Shown: positions 8,461 through 17,594 of the stretch, in pieces
How the letters are laid out: each line of letters begins with the position of its first letter
Numbering within the stretch: the first letter of the stretch is position 1
From: Erwinia oleae
Lineage (GTDB): Bacteria; Pseudomonadota; Gammaproteobacteria; Enterobacterales; Enterobacteriaceae
Length of the DNA: 64,000 nt
Assembly: GCF_000770305.1 (NCBI RefSeq)
Contig: NZ_JNVB01000003.1
Span: 1 to 64,000, forward strand
Reading direction: 5' to 3'
Notes under the pieces: generated by a model
The model's input: the letters and a program-made list of their open reading frames with translations, nothing else
What the model was told of the DNA's origin: nothing
Databases searched by the model: none
Position numbers and translations under genes: made by a program

Positions 8461-8827
8461 AAGGACGGATGTTCAGAAACAGTTTAACGTTGCCGGATAA
8501 GGCAGAGCCGGTCACCGCAGGGTTCCTGTGTTCTGCCATCGATGCGACCATACGCTCTTGACATCAACGCGGCCGGTTTTTTCTGTTATCAAAAAGGTTA
8601 TCGGTCAGCGGCTTGATAATTTTATGCCTGAATAAGCAATCTGCGACCGTTCCTGCTTAACCAACTTATTCCCTTAGTGTTTTTATACGAGGCTGCCTTC
8701 ATGCCTGAGAGTTGGCGTTGAGGGGTGGGATGGTTTTGAGCATTTACATCGCGCGCATTGGCCGCATAAGTCAGGCCCGTTTCGGAACGGGCCTGACTCA
8801 CTGTGAAAAAACGTCAGCGTTTTCCTC
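8461..8827. other. Intergenic region
   Basis: Between the EAL gene and the hydrolase gene. Only the hairpin at 8769-8798 stands out; no reading frame here looks real. Confidence 0.5.
8769..8798. terminator. Perfect 13-bp hairpin downstream of the hydrolase gene
   Basis: AGTCAGGCCCGTT and AACGGGCCTGACT pair perfectly around a TCGG loop, 30 bases beyond the hydrolase stop. No T-run follows on the minus strand, so it may be an RNA 3'-end stabiliser or a Rho-aided terminator. Confidence 0.5.
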
Positions 8828-9751
8828 TCATTCAGGAGGCAGCGCATCATCCAGAAATCTCACGGCATTGCGTAAAGCGTGATCCGCTTCAGGAAGGAGT
8901 CCGGTAAATAAATGCCAGACGTGGAACATGCCAGGCCATATCTCAAGGGATGTCCTTACCCGATTCTCTCCAAGGCGGGATGCCAACTGCATGGCCCCGC
9001 TCAGCATGACCTCGTTTTCACCAATCTGGATAAGCGTAGGCGCGAGGCCTCTTACATCGGCAAATACCGGTGAGGCATCCGGATGAGTTGGCAATTCCCC
9101 TGCCAGGAAAATAGCGGCCAGTTGGGTCAGAAACTCAGTACTGCATAAGGGGTCGATACCATTTCTGATCCTCGCTGACTCACCACTGTGCGTCAGGTCT
9201 GCCCAGGGAGAGAAGGCAACGGCTGCGGCAGGAAGTGGGAGACCTGCATCCCGGGCTTTGCGCATAATGGTCACCGCCATGGCTCCGCCAGCGGAATCAC
9301 CGGAAAGGGCAAGAGATCGCGGATCAACACCGCTTTCCAGCAAGGATCGATAAGCGGTGAAAGTATCTTCAACAGGAATGGGAAAGGGGTACTCAGGTGC
9401 CTGTCGATAATCAGGAAGGTAAACACGCGCGCGAAGACGTTTGGCATAATTTCCTGCCAGGCTGCGATAGCCGTTCACGCCTCCATGAACATAGCCGCCG
9501 CCGTGTATATAAAAGAGAGTGCGGCCCTCTATCAGGTTTTCAGGCGTCACCACCATCATCGGGATGTCGCCTGAATTAACGTGGGTGAAAGTCACCCCTT
9601 CCGGCACCGGGAAAAGACCATAAAGCCCGTTGTCATATTCTGCACGGGCTTCAGCCCAGCTTTGCACATCCTCCCCGGTTATTTTTCGTACTACGGGCAT
9701 GGCTACCTTTTTCCAGCCATCGAAAGTTTTTTGAGCATGAGCAGTCAACAT
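8828..9751 (-). CDS. Alpha/beta hydrolase of the HSL (hormone-sensitive lipase-like) family
   Basis: 307 residues. The oxyanion-hole motif HGGGYVHGG is near residue 83 and the nucleophile motif GDSAGGAM near 150. A late FHVWHLF carries the likely catalytic His near 283. This is the bacterial HSL/esterase family, which hydrolyses short-chain esters; the substrate cannot be told from sequence. There is no signal peptide, so it is probably cytoplasmic. It is transcribed divergently from a LysR-type regulator 75 bp away, the usual arrangement for a regulator of its neighbour. Confidence 0.88.
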   Translation of the reverse strand: MLTAHAQKTFDGWKKVAMPVVRKITGEDVQSWAEARAEYDNGLYGLFPVPEGVTFTHVNSGDIPMMVVTPENLIEGRTLFYIHGGGYVHGGVNGYRSLAGNYAKRLRARVYLPDYRQAPEYPFPIPVEDTFTAYRSLLESGVDPRSLALSGDSAGGAMAVTIMRKARDAGLPLPAAAVAFSPWADLTHSGESARIRNGIDPLCSTEFLTQLAAIFLAGELPTHPDASPVFADVRGLAPTLIQIGENEVMLSGAMQLASRLGENRVRTSLEIWPGMFHVWHLFTGLLPEADHALRNAVRFLDDALPPE

Positions 9752-9826
9752 AATCGGATTGTCCTTGCGTTGAATTATTTTCTACGCTTTTAATATAAAC
9801 AATAATTTCGGGAAAAAGGTTCTACA

Positions 9827-10759
9827 GTGAGCATCCAAAAATTCGGCACAGGTCACTATCTGAATGGAGAGATCGACCTTAATACCATGCGTGCCTTTGT
9901 GGCGATTGCTGAGACAGGAAGCATCGTTGCTGGCGGGAAAGCGATGGGATTAACACGTTCCGCAGCGGGAAAATCCCTTGCCCGGTTGGAAGCACATCTG
10001 TGTACGCGGTTACTTCATCGCACCACTCGCACTGTGTCACTGACTGCCGATGGGCACTATTTTTATGAGCGATGTGTACAAATCCTGACCGATATTCATG
10101 AGGCAGAAAGCAGCATCAGGCAGGATAACGCGCAGCCAAAAGGTACGTTGCGGATCACGGTTACATCAGCGTTCGGAAGGATCGTCATTCTGCCCTTGCT
10201 GAATGCGTTTTTGCAGAAATGGCCGGATCTGGATGCTGAAATAAGTTTTACCGACAGGCTGGTTGACCTGGTAGAAGAGGGATTTGACCTTGGTATCAGG
10301 TTGGGTGAACTGCCTTATGACTCAATGATGATTGCTCGCCCGATTACCCGGTGTCGCCCCTTTATATACGCTTCTCCAGACTATCTTCATAACAACGGCA
10401 TGCCTGAAAACATTTCTGACGTTGGCGCGCATCAGAGACTGATATATGGGTTTCATTCGGGCTCAGGTATCTGGCAACTGAAGAATAATGACGGTGAAGA
10501 AGTTTTTGTGACGGGAAATCGCCGCCTGCGTTTTGATAGTGGGGAAGCTATTAAAGATGCGGCGGTAGAGGGAATGGGAATTGCCTTTCTGCCTTCTTTT
10601 TTGGCGGACGGAGACCTGCATAAAAAGCGCCTCGTGAAATTATTTCCAACCTTTTCAGGTAAAGAAACGCCCATTAATGCCCTATATCCCAGCCGAAGAC
10701 ACCTTGCGGCTAAAGTCCGACTTTTCATTGATATGCTGACGACGCATTTTGAGGGTTGA
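9827..10759 (+). CDS. LysR-family transcriptional regulator
   Basis: 310 residues from a GTG at 9827. The N-terminal winged helix-turn-helix (about 19-78) has FVAIAETGSIVAGGKAMGLT, then SAAGKSLARLEAHLCTRLLH and RTTRTVSLTADG. Residues about 105-300 form the LysR effector domain, with GTLRITVTSAFGR and FDLGIRLGEL. It probably controls the divergent hydrolase gene and itself from the 75-bp shared intergenic region. It resembles the CrgA/YhjC-like subgroup but I cannot name an orthologue. The effector is unknown. Confidence 0.9.
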   Translation: MSIQKFGTGHYLNGEIDLNTMRAFVAIAETGSIVAGGKAMGLTRSAAGKSLARLEAHLCTRLLHRTTRTVSLTADGHYFYERCVQILTDIHEAESSIRQDNAQPKGTLRITVTSAFGRIVILPLLNAFLQKWPDLDAEISFTDRLVDLVEEGFDLGIRLGELPYDSMMIARPITRCRPFIYASPDYLHNNGMPENISDVGAHQRLIYGFHSGSGIWQLKNNDGEEVFVTGNRRLRFDSGEAIKDAAVEGMGIAFLPSFLADGDLHKKRLVKLFPTFSGKETPINALYPSRRHLAAKVRLFIDMLTTHFEG

Positions 10760-10887
10760 GAGAGCCGATCTGAAAACCATCCGCATCCGGTGACAGGAAT
10801 TTACCGGGAAAACAGGTAAACGTAAATTTGCCTTACATCACTGCTGCGGTGAGGGTTGTTTATTTAAAAGCAGAGCAGGCTGTTTCA

Positions 10888-10907
10888 GGCGCGGTTCCTT
10901 CCGCGCC
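10888..10907 (-). terminator. Hairpin downstream of ampH
   Basis: GGCGCGG and CCGCGCC pair around TTCCTT, nine bases past the ampH stop. The T-tract is weak, so termination is only likely. Confidence 0.4.
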
Positions 10908-10915
10908 CTGGCCAC

Positions 10916-12094
10916 TCAGTCTGACATAATACTTGCCGCCAGCGCTGCGCTGTCCGGCGTGTTACCAATCAACTCGGTTAGCAGGTTATTTACGCCATCG
11001 CTCATGGCGGTGAAGTGCGTTTGCGGCGAGCGGGTCACCACAATAAACACGCCAACGCTGTACTGTGGCACCATCGCTATATAGGTAATAAAGCCGCCGC
11101 CGCCGCCGGTCTTCTGAATAATGCCGGGACGCGATCCCTGCGGTGCCATATACACCCAGCCGAGGCCCAGCGCGGTGGCCTTGCCTGGTACATCCATGCC
11201 GTCCACGCGGGTGAGCTGGCCACGCTGGTAAATCATCGTTTGCAGGCGATCCGCCTGTGCGGTGCGGGTGCTGACGTCGGAAGAGAGGAACTGCTGCATC
11301 CAGCGGCCCATGTCGTCCGGCGTTGAATAGACGCCACCGCTGCCGATGGCCGCCAGCGTATTCATGCACGGACTGGCGCCTTTTGCCGCCACCATCAGCC
11401 TGCCGCACTGCTCAGGCGATGGCGTGAAGGTGGTATCTTTCATTCCCAGCGGACGGGTGATTTCGCGTTGCAGCAGGGCAGGATAGGACAACCCCGATGC
11501 GCGCGACAGCGCATCGCCCAGCAGGTCATAAGCCAGGTTGGAGTAGGCGGCCTGCGTGCCGGGAATGGACTTCAACTGGGCGTTATCCATCCAGCGCCAG
11601 CGCTGGCTGTAGGTTGGCCAGACAAATACCGGACGGTTGGCCTTGCCGCCGGGCTGCTCGCGCGGCAGGCCGCTGGTAGGGGTGGCAAGATTAACCAGCC
11701 GCACCGGCTGGCCGTCGCGCGACGGCACGCTGCTGCCCGCAGGCGCGTATTTACTCAGGGGATCGTCCAGCCGCACCACGCCCTGTTCAGAAAGTTTTAC
11801 CAGCAGCTCGCTGGTCATCAGCTTGGTGAGCGAGGCAATACGGATTAACGAATCTTTCTGCGGTCGCACGCCGCTGCCGGGGCGGATCGCGCCTTTACTG
11901 GCAAAAACACGCTGGTTTGCGTCAATCGCCACAATCGCCATGCCGGTCGCCTTGGTGTTATAGAAAATATTCCCGGCGTAGCGATCGACGATTTGAGAGG
12001 CCAGCAGCGGATCGGGAGAGTTTTTTGCCGCCTGTCCGCAAAGCGGAAGCGCGGCGACAGCCAGAGCCAGCAAACGGTGAACCAGGGATTTCAA
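10916..12094 (-). CDS. ampH: AmpH, penicillin-binding DD-carboxypeptidase/endopeptidase
   Basis: 392 residues with a signal peptide (MKSLVHRLLALAVAALPLCG, cleaved after about residue 22), so periplasmic. The class C beta-lactamase/low-molecular-weight PBP fold is shown by SLTK near residue 88 (catalytic Ser), YSN near 184 and KTGGGGG near 336. Blocks such as VDRYAGNIFY, LVNLATPTSGLPREQPGG, PLGMKDTTFTPSPEQC and AIGSGGVYSTPDDM match E. coli AmpH closely. AmpH trims and recycles peptidoglycan and is only weakly active on beta-lactams. It is a single gene, convergent with the LysR gene. Confidence 0.95.
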   Translation of the reverse strand: MKSLVHRLLALAVAALPLCGQAAKNSPDPLLASQIVDRYAGNIFYNTKATGMAIVAIDANQRVFASKGAIRPGSGVRPQKDSLIRIASLTKLMTSELLVKLSEQGVVRLDDPLSKYAPAGSSVPSRDGQPVRLVNLATPTSGLPREQPGGKANRPVFVWPTYSQRWRWMDNAQLKSIPGTQAAYSNLAYDLLGDALSRASGLSYPALLQREITRPLGMKDTTFTPSPEQCGRLMVAAKGASPCMNTLAAIGSGGVYSTPDDMGRWMQQFLSSDVSTRTAQADRLQTMIYQRGQLTRVDGMDVPGKATALGLGWVYMAPQGSRPGIIQKTGGGGGFITYIAMVPQYSVGVFIVVTRSPQTHFTAMSDGVNNLLTELIGNTPDSAALAASIMSD

Positions 12095-12157
12095 GGTATT
12101 GGTACCTGTCAGAATGAGCCAGTAAAAAACCTATAGTAATCTGTTTTCAGCAGGCAG

Positions 12158-12184
12158 AAAAAGCCGTCTGGCGTTTTTTATTAC
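12158..12184 (-). terminator. Possible opgB terminator
   Basis: Between opgB and ampH, the minus strand reads AAAAAACGCC AGAC GGCTTTTT. This is a short imperfect hairpin followed by a T5 run. The stem is weak. Confidence 0.3.
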
Positions 12185-12236
12185 GCAACGGCGTAACAGG
12201 CAAAAACGCCCCGGTTTTATCGATCGGAGCGCGCGG

Positions 12237-14534
12237 TTAGTGTGACGAGATGACCTTGAGGCTGACCAGCCCAATGCCGAGCCGACGGGCGGCAAAGCCA
12301 TCAATCGCGCCCTCGGTTGTTTCGATGGGGGAAGGCGGCAGAAGGGTGATGACGCGCGCGCGCGAAGGGTTGGCGAAATGTACCTTCACCTCGCTGTCGT
12401 GCTCGCTCAGCATCACCTGCTGCGTCTCGCTCCCCACCTTAATAGTAAACGGACGCTGGCTGTTGGCGCCAAAGGCGCGAGCGGTCAGCACCAGGTCAAA
12501 TTCGGCAGGCAGCGGCTCCAGATACTCAATATTTACCGCAGGCAGCAGGTTCGCGTCAGACCAGCGCCCGCCCCAGGGTTCGATATACGACAGGCCCGTC
12601 ACTTTCAGTACCTGTTTCGGCAGTCCTGGCAGGCCAAACAGAAGCGTGTCAGAGGTGTATTTCAGGTCATCGTCCACCACGCGCAGACGCGTCACCGCCT
12701 GCTGGTAACGTTCGTCGCTGTTGCCGCCAACGCGGCGGAATTTTACCTCGCCCCGGGTCACGCCGGGCTTCACCTGAACGATTTCCGGCGTGGCGTTGAG
12801 CGCGCCGTCCGCCACGCAAAGGTTCGGATTTAGCTCCAGCGTTTCATCCCACACGGCGCCCATTTTGTAACAGCGGTCAATCCAGACAAACTTCTCATCC
12901 GGCTCGAACTTCGCCAGTTGTTCTTTTAGTGGCGCGGCAAGATACACATCAAATTTTGGCTCAATTTTGTTCGGCTTTACCGATAACAGCAGCGGCAGCT
13001 TGAAAGGCACGCCGGAGAAGCTGAAGGTGTTCTTATCCGTATCAATGGTGTAGTCGGAAATTGCTTTCGGAAAGTTCCAAAGCTTAATCACGTCCGGCTT
13101 CCACTCGTTGATTTTATCTTTAATGTTCAAATAGGTTGTTGCCAGCGAAGTGGATGACAGGCTGCTGCGCCCCAGGCCAATAAAGTTATCGCCGCCCATT
13201 GCATCCAGCACCGTCGCGCCGTTATCCAGCGTACTGCGTTTCACCGGTATCGTTTTGCCGTCGGTTTGATCGCCGCGCACCATAAAAAACAGGTCGCTGC
13301 GGTCGTGCTGATTAAGGTACTGGAAGGCGGTGTTGTTCATCGCCAGGTGATCGGAACTGACCACAATAATAGTGTTTTTAAACCACGGCGTGGCCCGGAT
13401 GCGCTCAATCAGTTTCGCAATATGCTCCTGACTACAGGCGACGGCTGCGAAGGATTTATTCGGCTTGCCCTGATACGGATAGGTCTTGCGCTGGCAGCTA
13501 CGCGAGATAAACCCGTCCGGATGGTGCGTATCTACCGTCAGGGCAAACAGTGAAAAAGGCTGGTTCTGCTTCGCCAGCTCAACATATTTATCGAATACCA
13601 CGTCGAGCAGCGTATCGTCATACCATCCCCAGTCGTTGCGATAGTTGGGATCTTTCACCACGCTTTTCAGCTCATTAAAGCCGTACAGATGATCAAAACC
13701 GTGCGAGGAGAGAAAGAGATCCTTACCGGCGAAGCTCAGGCTGGCGCCCTGATAAAAATAGTTCTGGTAACCGGACGCTTTCAGAATGTCGCCCAGGCAG
13801 ACATTCTGCGGATAAAAGGTAGAGAGCGAGCTGGAGGCATTCCCATCAAAAGGCGCAAACAGTGGAATGCCGCACTGCGAGGCGACCATGCCGGCAATGG
13901 TATATTCGGTGCCGGGAAGCTGCATGGTATTGCTGAAGTCCGTGCTTTTTTTCCTGATGTTATTCAGCTCAGGCGCCAGGTCAGGAAAGGCTTTTTCATC
14001 AAAATAAGTGCGCTCAAGGCTTTCGGCATAGATGTAAACCAGATTAGGTTTACCGCCGCGCATTTGCGTGCCGGGAACCTTGTAGTGTGCGGAGAAATCG
14101 GAGTTGCCGCGGCCGATCTGCGATTTAATCAGGCTGCTGACCTGTTGATAAGCGGGCGTGGTTTTGATTGATGCCAGCGCCAGGATCACCGCCAGCAGGC
14201 TGTAGATCTGGCTGGCGCGATGGCCCTTACGCAATCGCAGGATCCACGACAGGAAAACGAACAGCGCCACCAGCGCTACGATCAGGCCGATAGCGGGCAG
14301 GATATATTTGCTCACGCCCGCGCCGCTGAGGCTGCTGGTAATGGTATAGAGCACCGCATCGTTAATGCCTTCACCGGTGAAGTAGTTGCTGGCGAGCAGC
14401 GACGCGTTGAGAATAATATAGAGGCCGAGAAACAGCAGGATCGCCGTGAACCACAGCTTATTTCTGCCTGCTTTCCAGGTGTAAAGCGACACAGAGGCAA
14501 TAAACAATATCAGCGAAAGTAGTTCTGAACCCAT
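12237..14534 (-). CDS. opgB: OpgB, phosphoglycerol transferase I
   Basis: 765 residues, close to the 763 of E. coli. Four membrane segments occupy residues 1-130. A large periplasmic sulfatase-fold domain follows, with NLVYIYAESLERTY, the nucleophile region LPGTEYTIAGM (catalytic Thr) and IIVVSSDHLAMNN. The enzyme transfers phosphoglycerol from phosphatidylglycerol to osmoregulated periplasmic glucans. It is a monocistronic gene here, divergent from mug across about 370 bp. In E. coli opgB lies elsewhere, so the neighbourhood is a lineage trait. Confidence 0.95.
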   Translation of the reverse strand: MGSELLSLILFIASVSLYTWKAGRNKLWFTAILLFLGLYIILNASLLASNYFTGEGINDAVLYTITSSLSGAGVSKYILPAIGLIVALVALFVFLSWILRLRKGHRASQIYSLLAVILALASIKTTPAYQQVSSLIKSQIGRGNSDFSAHYKVPGTQMRGGKPNLVYIYAESLERTYFDEKAFPDLAPELNNIRKKSTDFSNTMQLPGTEYTIAGMVASQCGIPLFAPFDGNASSSLSTFYPQNVCLGDILKASGYQNYFYQGASLSFAGKDLFLSSHGFDHLYGFNELKSVVKDPNYRNDWGWYDDTLLDVVFDKYVELAKQNQPFSLFALTVDTHHPDGFISRSCQRKTYPYQGKPNKSFAAVACSQEHIAKLIERIRATPWFKNTIIVVSSDHLAMNNTAFQYLNQHDRSDLFFMVRGDQTDGKTIPVKRSTLDNGATVLDAMGGDNFIGLGRSSLSSTSLATTYLNIKDKINEWKPDVIKLWNFPKAISDYTIDTDKNTFSFSGVPFKLPLLLSVKPNKIEPKFDVYLAAPLKEQLAKFEPDEKFVWIDRCYKMGAVWDETLELNPNLCVADGALNATPEIVQVKPGVTRGEVKFRRVGGNSDERYQQAVTRLRVVDDDLKYTSDTLLFGLPGLPKQVLKVTGLSYIEPWGGRWSDANLLPAVNIEYLEPLPAEFDLVLTARAFGANSQRPFTIKVGSETQQVMLSEHDSEVKVHFANPSRARVITLLPPSPIETTEGAIDGFAARRLGIGLVSLKVISSH

Positions 14535-14907
14535 GTGTGGCGTGTATCCTCAGATGCCCGTCGCAGGCGATTAATGCGCTGCTGTGAGCGCTAACTGAAC
14601 AATTTAACGTGGCGGATTATGGCTGGCAATACGGCTGGCGGACAGCAGAAAGGGCACAGATGACGACTATATTATAGTCTGTTTACGATCTGTTTAATTT
14701 CGTAGCTCGAATGCATTGCAAAAATTAATGAATTTTGTTCCAGCGTACGCTAAATTTCGCCAAATGTCGGCGAAATGGAACGATTTAATGATAAAAATCC
14801 ACTGCGCTATGTAGCATTGCTAATGTATCGTTCTTCGTACATTTCTTGCGAAAAGATCCGTAAACTCCGAGCCGGATCACATGCTCTCAGAGGAAGGTTC
14901 ACTATTA
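14535..14907. other. Divergent promoter region between opgB and mug
   Basis: It holds no gene. It is AT-rich near 14690-14870 and contains the nested inverted repeat at 14738-14781. Promoters for opgB (minus) and mug (plus) must lie here but I cannot place them. Confidence 0.5.
14738..14781. repeat. Nested inverted repeat upstream of mug
   Basis: GTTCCA (14738) pairs with TGGAAC (14781), and inside it ATTTCGCC pairs with GGCGAAAT around a seven-base loop (14754-14776). A self-complementary AGCGTACGCT lies at 14742-14751. It could be an operator or a transcript hairpin. Confidence 0.5.
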
Positions 14908-15426
14908 ATGCGTGAAAGTGCATCACATACCATTACCGATATTATCGCGCCCGATCTTCGGGTGCTGTTCTGCGGCATCAATCCGGGAAAATCATCGGCG
15001 CATAAAGGCTTTCATTTTGCCCACGGCGGCAATCGTTTCTGGAAAACTATCTGGCAGGCCGGTTTTACTGAAAGATTGCTTAAACCGGAAGAGGAGCAGC
15101 AGCTACTGGAGACCGGTTGCGGCATCACCATGCTGGTTGAAAGACCGACGAAAGAGGCCACCGAACTCTCTTCGCAAGAGCTGCGCGCGGGCGGCGAGGC
15201 GCTGAGGGAGAAAATCGCACGCTATCAGCCCGCATCGCTGGCGGTGCTCGGTAAACAGGCATACCGACAGGCGTTTGGCATCAGCAAAGTGGAGTGGGGC
15301 AGGCAGCCGCAAACGCTGGGCGTGACGGAAGTCTGGGTGCTGCCGAATCCCAGCGGCCTGAATCGCGCCTCACAGGAGGAACTGGTTACGGCCTATCAGG
15401 CCCTGAACAAGGCGCTCGATATTTGA
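14908..15426 (+). CDS. mug: Mug, G/U mismatch-specific DNA glycosylase
   Basis: 172 residues from the ATG at 14908, chosen because GAGGAAGG lies ten bases upstream; a longer frame from 14881 has no such site. [20 protein letters not shown] is the substrate-pocket and catalytic Asn region of the Mug/TDG family. [11 protein letters not shown] is the DNA-intercalating loop. The enzyme removes uracil or ethenocytosine opposite G in base-excision repair. It converges with rpoD over a shared terminator, as in E. coli. Confidence 0.95.
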   Translation: MRESASHTITDIIAPDLRVLFCGINPGKSSAHKGFHFAHGGNRFWKTIWQAGFTERLLKPEEEQQLLETGCGITMLVERPTKEATELSSQELRAGGEALREKIARYQPASLAVLGKQAYRQAFGISKVEWGRQPQTLGVTEVWVLPNPSGLNRASQEELVTAYQALNKALDI

Positions 15427-15430
15427 CCAT

Positions 15431-15460
15431 AAAAAAAGCCCCCGCGAGCGGAGGCTTTTT
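15431..15460. terminator. Bidirectional terminator between mug and rpoD
   Basis: AAAAAGCC and GGCTTTTT flank a CCG/CGG inner stem with a GAG loop. A7 precedes and T5 follows, so it can serve both convergent genes. Confidence 0.85.
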
Positions 15461-15475
15461 ATCAGAGCAGGGGAT

Positions 15476-17314
15476 TTAGTCGTCCAGGAAGCTGCGCAGA
15501 ACTTCAGAGCGGCTTGGATGGCGCAACTTACGTAGCGCCTTCGCTTCAATCTGACGAATACGCTCACGGGTAACGTCAAACTGCTTGCCCACTTCTTCCA
15601 GCGTGTGGTCGGTATTCATATCAATGCCGAAACGCATACGCAGCACCTTGGCTTCACGCGCCGTCAGACCGGCCAGAACGTCGTGCGTTGCAGAGCGCAG
15701 GCTTTCAGAGGTCGCGGAGTCCAGCGGCAGTTCCAGCGTGGTGTCTTCGATAAAATCGCCGAGATGCGAATCTTCATCATCGCCGATTGGCGTCTCCATG
15801 GAGATGGGCTCTTTGGCGATTTTCAGCACCTTGCGGATTTTATCTTCCGGCATCAGCATGCGCTCGGCCAGCTCTTCCGGCGTCGGTTCGCGTCCCATCT
15901 CCTGCAACATCTGGCGGGAAATACGATTGAGCTTGTTAATGGTCTCAATCATATGCACCGGAATACGGATGGTGCGCGCCTGATCGGCAATAGAGCGGGT
16001 GATCGCCTGACGGATCCACCAGGTAGCATAGGTAGAGAACTTATAACCACGGCGATATTCAAACTTATCCACCGCCTTCATCAGGCCGATGTTGCCTTCC
16101 TGAATGAGATCGAGGAACTGCAAACCACGGTTGGTATATTTTTTGGCGATTGAAATAACCAGACGCAGGTTTGCTTCGACCATCTCTTTCTTCGCACGGC
16201 GGGCTTTCGCTTCACCGATAGACATACGACGGTTAATGTCCTTAACCTGTTCGATGGTCAGGCCGGTCTCTTCTTCGATCTGTCCCAGTCTCTGAAGGCC
16301 GCGCTGCACGTCGTCAGCGACGTCATTAAGTTTTTCTGACCACGGCTTGTTCATCGCCCGCGCGGCTTTGAACCAGGTCTCGCTGGTCTCGTTGCCGGTG
16401 AACAGGGTAATAAAGTTTTTCTTCGGCATCTTACACATTTCAACACACAGCTTCATGATCAAACGTTCCTGGGTACGAACGCGATCCATCATCTTGCGCA
16501 TGTTGTTTACCAGGTAGTCGAACTGCTTCGGCACCAGGCGGAACTGTTTGAAGACGTCAGAAAGATTCTGAATTTCAGTGACGGCATCGGCATGACTGCG
16601 GCCTTTCGCTTTGATCACCGTACGGGCTTTTTCATACTGTACGCGCAGATCGTTGAATTTTTCACGCGCCAGTTCAGGATCGATGCTGTTGTCATCCTCA
16701 CTGTCGTCGTCCTCGTCTTCTTCCTCGTCGTCTTCGCGCTCTTCCTGAGAAAGCTCAGAACCGACGTGCGTCGCCGTTGGCGCGGCAATATCCTCTTCGG
16801 CGTTCGGATCGACAAAGCCGGTGATCATATCTGACAGGCGTGCTTCTCCTGCCTCGACGCGATCGTACTGCTCAAGCAGATAAGTGATGGCCTCAGGGTA
16901 TTCGGCCACGGAACACTGTACCTGATTGATGCCGTCTTCGATGCGCTTCGCGATGTCGATTTCACCTTCGCGGGTCAGCAGTTCAACGGTACCCATTTCG
17001 CGCATATACATGCGCACCGGATCGGTGGTGCGTCCGATTTCGGATTCAACGCTGGAAAGTACCTGGGCAGCCGCTTCGGCAGCATCTTCGTCGGTATCGG
17101 AGCTGTTTTCATTCAGCATAAGATCGTCAGCATCAGGCGCTTCTTCAACAACCTGAATACCCATATCGTTGATCATCTGAATAATGTCTTCGATCTGGTC
17201 GGAGTCGACGATATCTTCCGGCAGATGGTCATTGACCTCGGCATAGGTCAGATAGCCTTGCTCCTTACCACGGGTGACAAGCAGCTTAAGCTGTGACTGC
17301 GGGTTTTGCTCCAT
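15476..17314 (-). CDS. rpoD: RpoD, primary sigma factor sigma-70
   Basis: 612 residues (613 in E. coli). Region 1.1 is at the N-terminus and region 1.2 contains [21 protein letters not shown] very acidic stretch in the non-conserved region (about 190-212) precedes regions 2-4. Region 2.4 has [17 protein letters not shown], which recognises the -10 element. Region 4.2 has [20 protein letters not shown], which recognises the -35 element. It directs core RNA polymerase to housekeeping promoters. It is the last gene of the rpsU-dnaG-rpoD macromolecular synthesis operon, 280 bp after dnaG. Confidence 0.98.
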   Translation of the reverse strand: MEQNPQSQLKLLVTRGKEQGYLTYAEVNDHLPEDIVDSDQIEDIIQMINDMGIQVVEEAPDADDLMLNENSSDTDEDAAEAAAQVLSSVESEIGRTTDPVRMYMREMGTVELLTREGEIDIAKRIEDGINQVQCSVAEYPEAITYLLEQYDRVEAGEARLSDMITGFVDPNAEEDIAAPTATHVGSELSQEEREDDEEEDEDDDSEDDNSIDPELAREKFNDLRVQYEKARTVIKAKGRSHADAVTEIQNLSDVFKQFRLVPKQFDYLVNNMRKMMDRVRTQERLIMKLCVEMCKMPKKNFITLFTGNETSETWFKAARAMNKPWSEKLNDVADDVQRGLQRLGQIEEETGLTIEQVKDINRRMSIGEAKARRAKKEMVEANLRLVISIAKKYTNRGLQFLDLIQEGNIGLMKAVDKFEYRRGYKFSTYATWWIRQAITRSIADQARTIRIPVHMIETINKLNRISRQMLQEMGREPTPEELAERMLMPEDKIRKVLKIAKEPISMETPIGDDEDSHLGDFIEDTTLELPLDSATSESLRSATHDVLAGLTAREAKVLRMRFGIDMNTDHTLEEVGKQFDVTRERIRQIEAKALRKLRHPSRSEVLRSFLDD

Positions 17315-17594
17315 AAGACGGTATCCACACTTCTGTTAATTAGATTGGTGTCGGTCGGCTACACACAGCCAACAATAACAGTGAGAGCATTTGATTATTG
17401 CCGCTGCCCATCATAGCGGCTTCCAGGTTCGACCTGGCAGGTATACGGCACTTAAGCCGCTTTGATCGTTGTTCGGGGCTATCCTGCTTGCCATTTTTAG
17501 CTTGCGCTTAGCGCACTTAAAAAGCCTGCCGATAACGTCCCTTAATTCTGCGTTAAACGTATTTTGAACGCGCTGATGATGCACATAGCCAGCG

